Shown in pieces: positions 41,991 through 51,643 of a stretch of 64,000 bases of DNA. The notes beneath the pieces are model-generated. The model was not told the DNA's origin. It made no database searches and was given only the letters and a program-made list of their open reading frames with translations. The DNA is from Candidatus Gastranaerophilales bacterium (lineage in GTDB: Bacteria; Cyanobacteriota; Vampirovibrionia; Gastranaerophilales; Gastranaerophilaceae), in assembly GCA_944324175.1 (NCBI GenBank), contig CALUVH010000002.1:1-64000 (forward strand), given 5' to 3'. Positions within the stretch are counted from its first letter, which is position 1, and each line of letters starts with the position of its first letter. The position numbers and the translations under genes are program-made.

Positions 41991-44513
41991 ATGAGAACAA
42001 ATTTAATTCAAAACTACATTGTTAATAATAATTTATCAATGGGAAGCTCTCAAAAACAAGAAAATACCCCATCTTTTAGCGTTCAAGATAAATTATATAA
42101 CAGGACTTTTATTAAACCTTTACCTCCTACAGCCAAATTGGTTAACGGCAGTATTTTAAATGCCCCAGCTGAACTTGTAAAAGACTGGGTATATGAGGCC
42201 AAATCTTTTAAAAACGGCTTTGCAGGTAAAGCAAATGACCATGAATTAGGTAAGTTAAACGATGTAGGCATGAAACTTGGCGGACTTGCTATAGCATGTT
42301 ATTTAGCTGCCAGAAAAGCAACACCTTTAACCAAAGTCATGGAATTTGTCGGTTTAGGTTCTTTTTTAGGTGCAATGTCATTATGGCCAAAACTGGCTAT
42401 TCAGCTACCGGCAAAATTAATTCATAATATAAATACTCGTCAAGCTTATGAAGACAGCAACGGTAGAAAAAAACCGTTTCCTTTGGATACTCAATTCTTA
42501 CCTTTTGACCTATTCTCAGATAAAAAAATAGATAAAATTGGAGACTGGCAAAGAGTTCCTAAGGATCTCCCTAACAGGCGTGATTTTATTCAAGAAAAGA
42601 TGCGTAAGGAATACGTACAAAATAATACTCTTTGGATGATGACAGCAGGATTTGCAACACCAGTAATGAGTGCTTTGATTTGTAATGTTTCAACTCCTTA
42701 CATCGAAAAATTCCTCGCTAATCGCGATAACAAATTGAACGAAAAAATGCTGGAGGCTTTCCCAAAAAGCGTCGAGGCGGCAAAGGATAATTCTTTATTA
42801 GACAGAGTAAACACATTTATTCAGTTCAATAAAGATAAACCCCTAAATGATAATGTAAGGAAAGAACTCAGCTCTATATTCACTCAAGGAATAAATCCTG
42901 TGCTTGCCGACGGCATAGAACTTGATATTGAAAACTTGCTCGAAAATAAAAAATTCATTATAGATAACTCTATTACTGAGTATATAAATAAAAATATCAC
43001 CTTAACTTTAACAAATAGCATCGACGAAGACATTGCCAAACAAATCGTACCGACAACAGATCAAATTTCAGCAATTTTTGAAAAAGGTGGTTATTTGAAT
43101 AAAGCGTATGAACCTCAAGAGCATACTAAGCTTATTTATGAACTTAGAAGTGCACTTATTGACAACGTCAACTCCTTTAATAAAATAGAAGGCAATCCAA
43201 AACTTAACCCTGATTTTATCGAAGATTTAGTATCTAATGTCGACTTACAGGCTGACCCGATTAAAAAAGGATTAAAAAAGGTTCCAGCCAGAACTTTCGA
43301 CGTAGAATTACAAAAAACTGTTAAATCAATTGCTGAAACTTTGACTGATTTTAATGCTAAACAAGCTGTATTACACAGATATGCTTATAAAAAAGTTGCA
43401 CATGCGGCTGATTCAACATTAGCATTTGAATACAATAAAATCACAGGGCAAATTGCAAAAATTTTAAAAATTGATCCTAAAGAATTTGAAAACATGCGCT
43501 ATGACAGGGAGTTGATGAATAAACTTATCAGAAGCACATTTATACGTATAGCATCCGATAAACAAGAATATACCTCTGTTATGACTCAGTTGGCAGATCT
43601 TGTATCCGGTTTAGATACCAATATAAAAGATAGCGATATCTCAAGCTTTAACAAACATCTGTCAAATTCATTCTCTGATACCGCAACTGAACTTAATTCT
43701 TCAGGGATGAAACATACTGTCGATCGTTTACTCGGTCTCAACCCTCAAAGTGGTAGAGGTTCTTACAGAAAAGTAATGGAAGATTTTGTAGCTGACCGTT
43801 TACATGGTGTAAAATACGCTATGTATAGATTAATCTCTTCTTTAGATATGTTCAGACGCATTGAAACATTGGAAAACGCTTCAGTTCTCACCAATCCGGA
43901 AATTCCTAGAGAAGTAAAAGAAGCGCACTTAGAAATGTCTATGAGAGAAGCACTTCAAGCGCATTCTTCTGATTATGCTATAAAATTTTACGACCCGAGA
44001 AATCCTCATTTCAACACTCAAGATAAAAGTCCTATTGAATTTAATGCTGATGGAACACCTAATTATAAATATCTTGGTAAAGAAAAACTCAAAAAAGTTG
44101 ACGTACCTCAAGATTATAAATACTTCCAAAACACAATGGATTTAATGCATGGTGGCTCCATGCACAGTGAAACTGAAGCAATCTTGAAACCTAAAAATCT
44201 ATTGGAAAAATTAAACGACTATAGAAAAAATATCGTTGAAATAATAGGTGGAGAAAAATACTTTATAAAACCGGAACACATTGCAACTATCGAAAAAGAA
44301 AGTACCTCTGAACAGCGTTTCTTATTAAGTGGTATTTCATTGGATGAGTTATTCACAAAATTGAGTAACCAAAAATATAATACAAAAAGTTGGTTAAAAA
44401 CATTTGGAGGTTTTGGGGCAGGACTTTTAGCTGTAACAGTTCTCGCACAATTCTTCTTTGGTAAAACCAAAATTCCTGAATATAAAGATAACAAGGTGCA
44501 AAAAAATGCTTAA
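41991..44513 (+). CDS. Large membrane-associated protein of unknown function
   Basis: An 840-residue protein without recognised domains. The N-terminus is Asn-rich and contains NTPSFSVQDK. Hydrophobic segments occur around residues 90-145 and 215-235 and at the C-terminus (LKTFGGFGAGLLAVTVLAQF), with long charged helical stretches between (about 240-750). The layout (leader, early membrane pair, long helical middle, C-terminal helix) parallels the preceding gene and the 713-residue protein at 48327. Overlaps the GH13 gene by 8 bp. Could form a scaffold on the membrane, but nothing in the sequence proves it. Confidence 0.7.
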   Translation: MRTNLIQNYIVNNNLSMGSSQKQENTPSFSVQDKLYNRTFIKPLPPTAKLVNGSILNAPAELVKDWVYEAKSFKNGFAGKANDHELGKLNDVGMKLGGLAIACYLAARKATPLTKVMEFVGLGSFLGAMSLWPKLAIQLPAKLIHNINTRQAYEDSNGRKKPFPLDTQFLPFDLFSDKKIDKIGDWQRVPKDLPNRRDFIQEKMRKEYVQNNTLWMMTAGFATPVMSALICNVSTPYIEKFLANRDNKLNEKMLEAFPKSVEAAKDNSLLDRVNTFIQFNKDKPLNDNVRKELSSIFTQGINPVLADGIELDIENLLENKKFIIDNSITEYINKNITLTLTNSIDEDIAKQIVPTTDQISAIFEKGGYLNKAYEPQEHTKLIYELRSALIDNVNSFNKIEGNPKLNPDFIEDLVSNVDLQADPIKKGLKKVPARTFDVELQKTVKSIAETLTDFNAKQAVLHRYAYKKVAHAADSTLAFEYNKITGQIAKILKIDPKEFENMRYDRELMNKLIRSTFIRIASDKQEYTSVMTQLADLVSGLDTNIKDSDISSFNKHLSNSFSDTATELNSSGMKHTVDRLLGLNPQSGRGSYRKVMEDFVADRLHGVKYAMYRLISSLDMFRRIETLENASVLTNPEIPREVKEAHLEMSMREALQAHSSDYAIKFYDPRNPHFNTQDKSPIEFNADGTPNYKYLGKEKLKKVDVPQDYKYFQNTMDLMHGGSMHSETEAILKPKNLLEKLNDYRKNIVEIIGGEKYFIKPEHIATIEKESTSEQRFLLSGISLDELFTKLSNQKYNTKSWLKTFGGFGAGLLAVTVLAQFFFGKTKIPEYKDNKVQKNA

Positions 44514-46239
44514 TTCAACTAATCTTCTAACTCAAAAATTAAATACAATGAATATTTCAATGAAGCAACCTCAGCAACCGCCAACAGATAAAACTGTTGC
44601 ATACCAAAATCCTTCATTGCATTCAAACCTGTTATCAGCTTATTTAAACACTCTGGCAATGATTAATACAGCCGCGGTTAGACAATCAGCAAAACCTACT
44701 CCTGTAACATATAAAAATGATTTACGCCATATGATGCGGAATAATGAAGCTAGAATTTTAGCAATTGTACCGAGACTTTTTAATGCTAAAGACACAAATA
44801 ATGATGACAAAATTTCTGGTAATGAGCAACATGGTACATTTTTAAACGCAATAGAAAGATTAGACGAAGTTAAAGCCCAAGGATTTAACACGCTTCACGT
44901 ACTACCGGTGCATCCACCAGGTAAAAAACATGCCATGGGCATTGCAGGTTCAATATATGCTCCTAAAGATATGTTAGAAATTGACCCTGCCTTGGCTGAT
45001 CCTAGAGATCCTCGTCCGGCCAAGGAGCAGTTTAAAACTTTCATTGATGAATGCCACAAACGCGGTATACGAGTTATGCTTGACTTGCCAAGTTGTGCAT
45101 CTGTTGATATGTTTGAAGAAAAGCCTGAATTAATGGCTATTGAAAGAAATGGACTTGCTAAAACTCCTCAAGGCTGGAATGACATTAGAATGTTCCAACC
45201 GTGGGAAGACGAAGGGAAAAGAACATTAAATCCAAAATTACTAGATTTACACAAAAAATATATTGATATGTGTATTGATTTAGGTGTTGATGGTATAAGA
45301 GCCGATGTCGCAAGAGCTAAACCTGTTGAATTTTGGGATATAATTATCCCGTATTCACATCAAAGAGATCCTCAATTCGGTTGGCTTGCAGAGACTTACA
45401 CCCATGAAGATGCTTCTCCACAGGCAAATATGCCTGCTGACAGACCTGAAGATTCGCTTCGAGCTGGATTTGACACTTATTATGGTCAGTACCATATATT
45501 CCATGAATGGAGTACCGCTTCACAATTAATGGACTACGTTAAACACAATCTTGACATGTCTTACCGCCTTCCTAAAGGTAAATCTGTTATTGGTTCTTTT
45601 GCGACCCACGATGATATATCTCCAATGTTTCATGGAGGTGCGGATTATTGTAAAATGACAAGTGTACTGCAAGCAACATTACCAATGATGAACCCATATA
45701 TTGTAGACGGTTTCCAATCTGGAGATTACTATCTTAGAAAATTTGCTGATCAATACTCTGAAGAAACACAAACTGATAACCATGAAATGACTTTGCATCA
45801 TGGAAAATTAGATTTGTTCAATCTTTCAAGAAAACCTGGTGGTGACGACCCTTCAATTGGAGAGTTCAACGCGGAATGTTTTAAAGTAAAAGAAAAATAC
45901 TCTGATATAATAAATTACGGTTCATTGATTGAACTGGAAAAAATCGGAGATACTAACGATCAAATAATAACATATGCACGTCACTACAAAGGTAAAACCA
46001 TTCTCGTTGTAGCAAACAAGAATATCAATAGGTCTGTAGCTTGTAAAATTAAAATTCCAACCCTAAAAGCAACTCAAGAGTTAGATAATCTTGTACCTTC
46101 TTACGGTAAAGAAAGTATTATTCAAGCTGCAGATAATGAACTGCATGTTGATTTAGGCGCAGCAAGAGCTCACGTCTTTGAAATTGATACCCCAAAATTA
46201 GAAAACTACACAACCAAAATATATAAACAAAATATCTAG
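44506..46239 (+). CDS. GH13 alpha-amylase-family enzyme with EF-hand
   Basis: A 577-residue protein. About 90 Asn/Gln-rich N-terminal residues carry an EF-hand-like loop (DTNNDDKISGNE), then the GH13 barrel. Region I-like FNTLHVLPVHPPG and the strand RGIRVMLDLPSC lead to region II GIRADVARA (nucleophile Asp, about residue 266), region III LAETY (acid Glu, about 296), and region IV FATHDD (transition-state Asp, about 368). A beta-sandwich follows. An alpha-glucan hydrolase or transglycosylase; no signal peptide. The ATG at 44506 follows AAGGTG and overlaps the preceding gene. Linkage to two unknown membrane proteins is unusual for a glycogen enzyme. Confidence 0.85.
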   Translation: MLNSTNLLTQKLNTMNISMKQPQQPPTDKTVAYQNPSLHSNLLSAYLNTLAMINTAAVRQSAKPTPVTYKNDLRHMMRNNEARILAIVPRLFNAKDTNNDDKISGNEQHGTFLNAIERLDEVKAQGFNTLHVLPVHPPGKKHAMGIAGSIYAPKDMLEIDPALADPRDPRPAKEQFKTFIDECHKRGIRVMLDLPSCASVDMFEEKPELMAIERNGLAKTPQGWNDIRMFQPWEDEGKRTLNPKLLDLHKKYIDMCIDLGVDGIRADVARAKPVEFWDIIIPYSHQRDPQFGWLAETYTHEDASPQANMPADRPEDSLRAGFDTYYGQYHIFHEWSTASQLMDYVKHNLDMSYRLPKGKSVIGSFATHDDISPMFHGGADYCKMTSVLQATLPMMNPYIVDGFQSGDYYLRKFADQYSEETQTDNHEMTLHHGKLDLFNLSRKPGGDDPSIGEFNAECFKVKEKYSDIINYGSLIELEKIGDTNDQIITYARHYKGKTILVVANKNINRSVACKIKIPTLKATQELDNLVPSYGKESIIQAADNELHVDLGAARAHVFEIDTPKLENYTTKIYKQNI

Positions 46240-46260
46240 TTTTGGCATACATTAAATAAA

Positions 46261-46303
46261 CAAAAACTGATGTAATTGTAAATTGCAATTACATCAGTTT
46301 TTG
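46261..46303 (+). terminator. Long-stem terminator after the GH13 gene
   Basis: 18-bp perfect stem (46261-46278 with 46286-46303) with A5 and T5 at its base; ends the three-gene unit. Confidence 0.92.
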
Positions 46304-46454
46304 TTACAGGAATATTTTTAAGAAAAAACTTTAACAATTCTATTATAATTTTTCATATCTAATCTACGTAATAGATATATTTTTAAAATAATTCTACCTA
46401 GTAACCAGTTAAGTAATTGATTAATTATTGATATTTTAGTAATTAGGAGGGTGT

Positions 46455-46763
46455 ATGAATCTAAAAGAAAAATTAGGTAAGCAAATACAACTTGTTCGGA
46501 AAAAACATGGGGTTACACAAGAACAGCTTGGTAAGATTATAGGACTGGACCCTAAAAGTATTAGTAAAATCGAAAAAGGTAAGAATTATCCATCACCAGA
46601 TACTCTGGATGCAATGGCTAAAGGTTTAGATGTTTCTGTATATGAATTTTTCTTGTTTGAAGAAACACAATCTGTAGAATTGATGAAAAATGAAATAAAA
46701 AATGCAATTGAACGAGATCATAAGACTTTAATGTACTTATATCACATGCTTAAGGTCATGTAA
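46455..46763 (+). CDS. XRE-family helix-turn-helix regulator
   Basis: A 102-residue protein with an N-terminal Cro/CI-type HTH (about residues 8-62: [36 protein letters not shown]), followed by a short charged helical tail that may dimerise. AGGAGGG stands six bases before the ATG. It ends 27 bp inside the 3' end of the convergent trmFO. Stand-alone small XRE proteins often control nearby accessory genes; no target site is obvious. Confidence 0.88.
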   Translation: MNLKEKLGKQIQLVRKKHGVTQEQLGKIIGLDPKSISKIEKGKNYPSPDTLDAMAKGLDVSVYEFFLFEETQSVELMKNEIKNAIERDHKTLMYLYHMLKVM

Positions 46764-48047
46764 ATATTCAATAGAGCGTCGCGACATTTTTTCAGCCTTT
46801 AATTTCTTGTTTTTTCTTTCCTTCTTTTCTAATTCGACAGGAGCAAGAATTCCCCAATTGGAGTTGATTGGCTGAAAATTGTTGTGATTGCTATCGGATA
46901 TATAATTAGTTAATGCACCCAATATCGTTATGTTAGGCAGAATAAGCAATGCTTCATTTTTTAAATATTTAGCCATATTAATACCTGCAAGCAAACCTGA
47001 TGCAATAGACTCAGTATAACCTTCTGTACCTGTGATTTGTCCTGCAAAAAATAAATTAGCCCTTTTGCGAGATTGCAAAGTAGCATTAAGTATTTGTGGA
47101 GAATTGATGAATGTATTCCTGTGCATAACACCATATCTTACAATATTTGCATTCTCCAATCCAGGGATAGACTTTAAAAGTTCCTTTTGACTCCCCCACT
47201 TTAAATTTGTCTGAAATCCGACAAGATTATACAATGTTTTCGCTGAGTTATCTTGTCGTAATTGAACCACTGCGTAATTTTCCTCATTATTACGTTTGTC
47301 AATTAGCCCAACCGGCTTCATTGGACCAAATCGAAGGGTATCGAATCCTCTTGAAGCAAGGACTTCAATTGGCAGACAACTTTCAAAAAATTTTGCATCT
47401 TTTTCAAATTCTTTTAATTCAATTTTGGGTGCATTAATTAATATTTCATAGAACTTTTCATATTCATCTTTGTTCATTGGACAATTAATATAAGAGGCTT
47501 CCCCTTTATCATATCGACTTGCATAAAAAGCTTTGTCAAAATTTATACTCTCTTTTTCTACTATTGGAGCAATTGCATCAAAAAAGTGTAAATGCTCACT
47601 TTGTGTAAACTCTTTTATAGAATTTGCAAGCGCCTCACTTGTCAAAGGTCCACTTGCTATAATCACAGGTCCTTCTGGAATTTCTTTCAATTCTTCACGA
47701 ATCACTGTAATTAGTGGATTATTTTCAATTTTATCAGTAACTTTTTGAGAAAACAATTCTCTGTCAATAGCCAGAGCATTTCCTGCAGGTACAGAACATT
47801 CATAGGCAATTTTTATAAGCTCTCCACCCAAAATTTCCATTTCTTTTTTTAATAATCCGGAAGCATTAAAAATATCAAAAGATCCCAGACTATTAGAACA
47901 GACAAATTCTGCAAACTTGTCAGTTTTATGCGCACCGGTCATATTCATCGGTCGCATTTCATAAAGTTGTGTTTTTATTCCACGCTTTGCTAATTGTAAA
48001 GCTGCTTCAGAACCTGCTAAACCAGCTCCTATAATTTTGACTTCCAT
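46737..48047 (-). CDS. trmFO: tRNA (uracil-54-C5) methyltransferase, folate/FAD-dependent
   Basis: A 436-residue flavoenzyme making ribothymidine at U54 of tRNA with methylene-tetrahydrofolate as carbon source. Starts [20 protein letters not shown] (FAD site); [24 protein letters not shown] follows, and [22 protein letters not shown] near residue 340. Length and motif order are standard. Its presence fits a lineage lacking SAM-dependent TrmA. Confidence 0.95.
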   Translation of the reverse strand: MEVKIIGAGLAGSEAALQLAKRGIKTQLYEMRPMNMTGAHKTDKFAEFVCSNSLGSFDIFNASGLLKKEMEILGGELIKIAYECSVPAGNALAIDRELFSQKVTDKIENNPLITVIREELKEIPEGPVIIASGPLTSEALANSIKEFTQSEHLHFFDAIAPIVEKESINFDKAFYASRYDKGEASYINCPMNKDEYEKFYEILINAPKIELKEFEKDAKFFESCLPIEVLASRGFDTLRFGPMKPVGLIDKRNNEENYAVVQLRQDNSAKTLYNLVGFQTNLKWGSQKELLKSIPGLENANIVRYGVMHRNTFINSPQILNATLQSRKRANLFFAGQITGTEGYTESIASGLLAGINMAKYLKNEALLILPNITILGALTNYISDSNHNNFQPINSNWGILAPVELEKKERKNKKLKAEKMSRRSIEYLHDLKHVI

Positions 48048-48326
48048 AACATTGAGTCTAACAAGCTAAAAAAATTTAGTCAATCAATATTTTGTAAGTG
48101 ACATATTAGGACATACTTCAACAAATGTTAAGAAATATTTCATTTATTGTTATATTTGTAGTAAAAAACTTGAAAAAGTTTTATTTATTAAGTATGATAA
48201 GTACACTTATTCTTGAATTTTTGTAAAACTTTTGAAACATTGACCCAAAAAAAGCGCAATTTACGAAATTTCAGATTTTTATAAATAAAGTAGATTATGT
48301 AGTTAGTGGAAATATAAAGTAGGGAT
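48048..48326. other. Intergenic region, 279 bp
   Basis: Divergent region between trmFO and the 713-residue protein. Very AT-rich; I see no RNA gene, no strong inverted repeat and no promoter I would defend, though it must hold promoters for both directions. Confidence 0.5.
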
Positions 48327-50468
48327 ATGTCAGTAAAATCAGTAAACTTAGCTTTAGACGCGCGAAACAAATATTCAGTAAACAATAGCAAACAAAGCAA
48401 AAATGCCCCATCATTTCAAGGCTTTGGTAACCCAGTAACGACCTTGATGGATGCAATAGATAGAGGAGGCTTTGCAGCCTCATTCATTGCGCAAGATGGT
48501 ATCGGCATGGTAGCCCCAAGGATATGGGAAGGGTTAAATAGAAACAGAAAAAGAGAAAAAGACCCCGTAACAGGCGAAGAAACGGGTAAAAAAACAGGTC
48601 CTTTAAACTGGGAATTCGCTCGCAGAGAAGGGATTCGTGAAATACTGAGCGGTCCGAGTGCATTTTTAATCCCTGCATTTATGCTTACTGGAATAAAAAA
48701 ATTCTCCGGTACAGCTAACAATGTCCACGTTGATCATATCAATGCACTGGGCAAAAGTTTTGCAAATTTTGCAGAGTCAAAAGTAACCACAGGTACAGCT
48801 GAAGTACTTAATAATCCAACAAAGGCAAAAGAAGAATTCTACGAAAGAGTATTCAAAAATGTACTGAGTACATCTTTAGATAATAAACTTAATGGTGATG
48901 AGCTAGATAAAACAGCAAAAGAATTTACCCAAAAATATCTTGAAGTAGAAAAAGCGCCTTCTAAAGGTATGTGGAAGGTATTCATAGGCAAGTCTGTTGA
49001 GGGATCAGCAGAAGATCTTCAAGGAGCTCTAACTGAAAGATACATGAATTTAAGGAAGCAGTTACTGTCATCTAATATTAATGAAATGGATGCAGCAATA
49101 ACTGTTGAGGGTACAAATAAAAAAGTTGCAACAAACTTTAGTAAGGTTCTCTCAAGCTTAAGTGATTACTCAAATGATGTAATTAAAAACACTAAAAAAC
49201 ACATAGAAACTAACGGAATTGAAAATTTACAGAAATATCTAAAAGAATTTAACAATCGACGTGTAGGCTCAAGAATACTTTCAATAGCCTCCATGTTCTT
49301 CGCTGTAGTAGGATTCTATACTATAATTCCAAAATTGTATAATCTTGGTCTAAAACACGACCCTGGACTTGCAGGCTTAGAGGATGAACCAACCAATCCT
49401 CAACCGACAAATCCAACAGCTACAAGTCACACTCAAAATGTACAATCCAAAATTGATAATACAAAATCAGAAAAAATAGAGGATAAAGCCCAACTTCCAG
49501 AAGGAACTGCTGAAAACAAAAATAAAAAAGGTGAAAATGTAGCATTTACAGGTGCAATGCAAACAGCATCTAAAAAGATTGGGGAGTTTGCTTCAGGTAG
49601 TGACATTGCTAAAAAAGCGATTAATAAGTTTGAATTTAATGGTGCTTCAATGTCTGTACCAGCTATGTTAACTTTGCTATTTGGTTTTTGCTTACCACCA
49701 AGATATAAAAATGCTAAAAGTGATAAAGAGCGAAAAGAGATTTTAGTCAGAGATATTTCAAGTTTCTCAGCAATATTATTTGGTGCAAACGCTCTGTCAA
49801 GATTAACTTCAGATTTATTTGGTAAAACATTTGGGCTTGTTTTAAATGTAAAACCTGAAGACCACGGTAAATCAATATTCCACACCGTCAAAAACTATTT
49901 AACTCCGGGAAAAGGTATTGATGTGTTAAAGGGAGCTCAGATTGATTCTAAATACAGTAATCTTGAAGGCTATAAAGATAGAATCATCGGTTTCATAGAT
50001 TTCTTAGAAGGAAATGATGGAAATGCCAAGAAAGTATTCAATATGGATAAGGATTTGCGCACAGCAGCAGAGACCATACTTGGTAAACCGTTAAAAGACG
50101 CTGGCATTGATGAAATTAAAAGTGCAATGAAAGCAGCCGATGATGAACTTTTAAAAGGTACAGATAGCGCGATTACAAAAGCTATGAAATCAATATATGC
50201 TAAATTTGGTGCTAAAAACAAATTCATCAATATAGCAAAAACATGTAACAGTGCATTTGGATTTTTATCTACATTGGTATTGGTTCCTGCATTTATGATT
50301 GGTGTCGCTCGTTACTGTGAAAATATGACTAAAAAACGTGTAGCGGAAGAAAAAGCGGCCAAAGCAGCTGAAGCAGCAAAAAATAAACCATTATCCCACT
50401 TAAAAAACATGCTAACTAGTGTTATGCCATCTCAAAAACCTACAATGACAGGATTTTTAAACAAGTAA
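48327..50468 (+). CDS. Large membrane-associated protein with FQG leader, function unknown
   Basis: A 713-residue protein. The N-terminus (Asn/Ser-rich, NAPSFQGFGNP at about 28-38) is the clearest case of the Phe-x-Gly leader in this window. Hydrophobic segments: PSAFLIPAFMLTGI (about 112-125), SIASMFFAVVGFYTIIPKLY (about 320-340), SVPAMLTLLFGFCLPP, and FGFLSTLVLVPAFMIGV near the C-terminus. A Pro/Thr/Asn-rich linker (about 355-375) splits two halves. No known domain. RBS is the weak AGTAGGG. It looks related in plan to the products at 40937 and 41991. Single gene with a strong terminator. Confidence 0.7.
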   Translation: MSVKSVNLALDARNKYSVNNSKQSKNAPSFQGFGNPVTTLMDAIDRGGFAASFIAQDGIGMVAPRIWEGLNRNRKREKDPVTGEETGKKTGPLNWEFARREGIREILSGPSAFLIPAFMLTGIKKFSGTANNVHVDHINALGKSFANFAESKVTTGTAEVLNNPTKAKEEFYERVFKNVLSTSLDNKLNGDELDKTAKEFTQKYLEVEKAPSKGMWKVFIGKSVEGSAEDLQGALTERYMNLRKQLLSSNINEMDAAITVEGTNKKVATNFSKVLSSLSDYSNDVIKNTKKHIETNGIENLQKYLKEFNNRRVGSRILSIASMFFAVVGFYTIIPKLYNLGLKHDPGLAGLEDEPTNPQPTNPTATSHTQNVQSKIDNTKSEKIEDKAQLPEGTAENKNKKGENVAFTGAMQTASKKIGEFASGSDIAKKAINKFEFNGASMSVPAMLTLLFGFCLPPRYKNAKSDKERKEILVRDISSFSAILFGANALSRLTSDLFGKTFGLVLNVKPEDHGKSIFHTVKNYLTPGKGIDVLKGAQIDSKYSNLEGYKDRIIGFIDFLEGNDGNAKKVFNMDKDLRTAAETILGKPLKDAGIDEIKSAMKAADDELLKGTDSAITKAMKSIYAKFGAKNKFINIAKTCNSAFGFLSTLVLVPAFMIGVARYCENMTKKRVAEEKAAKAAEAAKNKPLSHLKNMLTSVMPSQKPTMTGFLNK

Positions 50469-50480
50469 CATATTTACAAC

Positions 50481-50513
50481 AAAAAGTCGGCTGTTTATAA
50501 CAGCCGACTTTTT
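50481..50513. terminator. Bidirectional terminator
   Basis: 15-bp stem with 3-nt loop (50481-50495, 50499-50513), A5 and T-run flanks, between convergent genes. Confidence 0.92.
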
Positions 50514-50526
50514 TATAGATAAACTT

Positions 50527-50730
50527 CTATTCTTCATCAATTAAAGCATTGATTTCACTAACCATTGCGTCAGGATCAAATCCATGAACTCTAGCGCCTG
50601 CTTCTAGGTTTTCAAAACGCGCAGCCGCACAACCTATACATCCCAGCCCATACTTTTGAAAAATTTCAATGCTTTCAGGACATGTTTGCACAATATCCAT
50701 AATGTTCATTTCTTTAGAAATTTTAGCCAT
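50527..50730 (-). CDS. DUF1858 redox-disulfide domain protein
   Basis: A 67-residue protein of the DUF1858/TIGR03980 'hybrid cluster protein-associated redox disulfide' family. MNIMDIVQTCPESIEIFQKYGLGCIGC contains the conserved Cys pair CIGC (about residues 31-34) after the helical segment. Members are thought to bind or transfer redox equivalents; no hybrid cluster protein gene is adjacent. RBS AAGGAG before the ATG at 50730. Confidence 0.88.
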   Translation of the reverse strand: MAKISKEMNIMDIVQTCPESIEIFQKYGLGCIGCAAARFENLEAGARVHGFDPDAMVSEINALIDEE

Positions 50731-50806
50731 AATTTACTCCTTTTGTGTGTTGATTTTTTTTCATTTATCGTTAAAAATATTATAACATCAAAAGAAGGAT
50801 TTGAGT

Positions 50807-50965
50807 ATGGAATTATTAAAAAGATTATTCAAAGATGAAGAAAAAGTAATAGGACTGTGTGCTTTTAAAAAGAAAGAACAAAAAAAAATATCCTTTACAC
50901 CGCACTTTTCAGCAACCAGACTTGTCTATGGAACCAAGTATGACAAGAATTTCTTTGTGAATTAA
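50807..50965 (+). CDS. Small basic protein (52 aa), unknown
   Basis: A 52-residue frame: starts MELLKRLFKDEEKVIGLCAF and ends YGTKYDKNFFVN with a KKISFTPHFSA segment between. AAGGA stands ten bases before the ATG. Asp/Lys-rich amphipathic beginning, no membrane helix. The ISFTPHFS stretch echoes the Phe-containing leader of other unknown proteins here. It is likely real because of the ribosome site and lack of competing frames, but there is no functional clue. Confidence 0.5.
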   Translation: MELLKRLFKDEEKVIGLCAFKKKEQKKISFTPHFSATRLVYGTKYDKNFFVN

Positions 50966-51051
50966 CATTTCTTAATAATTCAGCAAAACAAAGCAATTTT
51001 CCCCATCCCAAAAACTTTATATAATTAAGGGAAAAATTGGGGATAGATATT

Positions 51052-51264
51052 ATGACAGTACAAGCAGTCAAATTTCTAAGTGCATTAAGCTCATCAAAAG
51101 CATTATACCGTCAACATCATACAAATCTTCAACCGGCGTTTGATGTAAAAAACACATTTACAGGTAAAACCAATCTTTCAGCTCCATGCCATGCAGACAC
51201 TTGTAATGTACAAAAATACTTTGGCGACGCAGTCCCAGGCAGCGGATTTTGTATAACAGCATAG
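51052..51264 (+). CDS. Small protein with leader-like motif (70 aa), unknown
   Basis: A 70-residue protein beginning MTVQAVKFLSALSSSKALYR, followed by NTFTGKTNLSAPCHADTCNV and ending GSGFCITA. It is essentially only the leader type seen in larger proteins (Ser/Asn-rich with Phe-x-Gly), plus three Cys residues that could form a disulfide or bind metal. The ribosome site is weak (GGGGATAG). No domain recognised. Confidence 0.5.
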   Translation: MTVQAVKFLSALSSSKALYRQHHTNLQPAFDVKNTFTGKTNLSAPCHADTCNVQKYFGDAVPGSGFCITA

Positions 51265-51275
51265 TATAACTCATG

Positions 51276-51485
51276 CTAAGCAAGTAGATCCAAGTGCCTT
51301 GCCTGAGTTGCGCTACCCTTTATCATAGGATGACTTGGATTATATTGATTGTTATCTTGAGCGGTAAATAGACCGGAATTAAAGATGTTTGCAGATTTGT
51401 TGGCAAACCTGTCATTGTCAAACAGATTAACTGCGTTTACTCGATAAATATTCTGTTGTTTAATTGCATCTATACTATTTATCAT
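51276..51485 (-). CDS. Small Asn-rich protein (69 aa), unknown
   Basis: A 69-residue protein beginning MINSIDAIKQQNIYRVNAVN, rich in Asn, Asp and Phe, without membrane helix or known domain. The frame starts after AGAGGTC at a good distance, which supports translation. Convergent with the 70-residue gene, 11 bp apart. The composition resembles the N-terminal parts of the larger unknown proteins. Confidence 0.5.
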   Translation of the reverse strand: MINSIDAIKQQNIYRVNAVNLFDNDRFANKSANIFNSGLFTAQDNNQYNPSHPMIKGSATQARHLDLLA

Positions 51486-51584
51486 ATCTGACCTCTAATA
51501 TATTAAACATCAAAACAAAAACAAATTTCAAGATTTTACAATATTTTTACAAAATTAACAAATGGAAAGTAAATACAAAACGAA

Positions 51585-51620
51585 AAAAAGAAGTGATATT
51601 TTTCAATATCACTTCTTTTT
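51585..51620. terminator. Terminator after the bifunctional nuclease gene
   Basis: 16-bp stem (51585-51600 with 51605-51620), 4-nt loop, flanked by A- and T-runs. It serves the minus-strand gene at 51644. Confidence 0.9.
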
Positions 51621-51643
51621 TTACCTAAAAATATTAAACAAAC

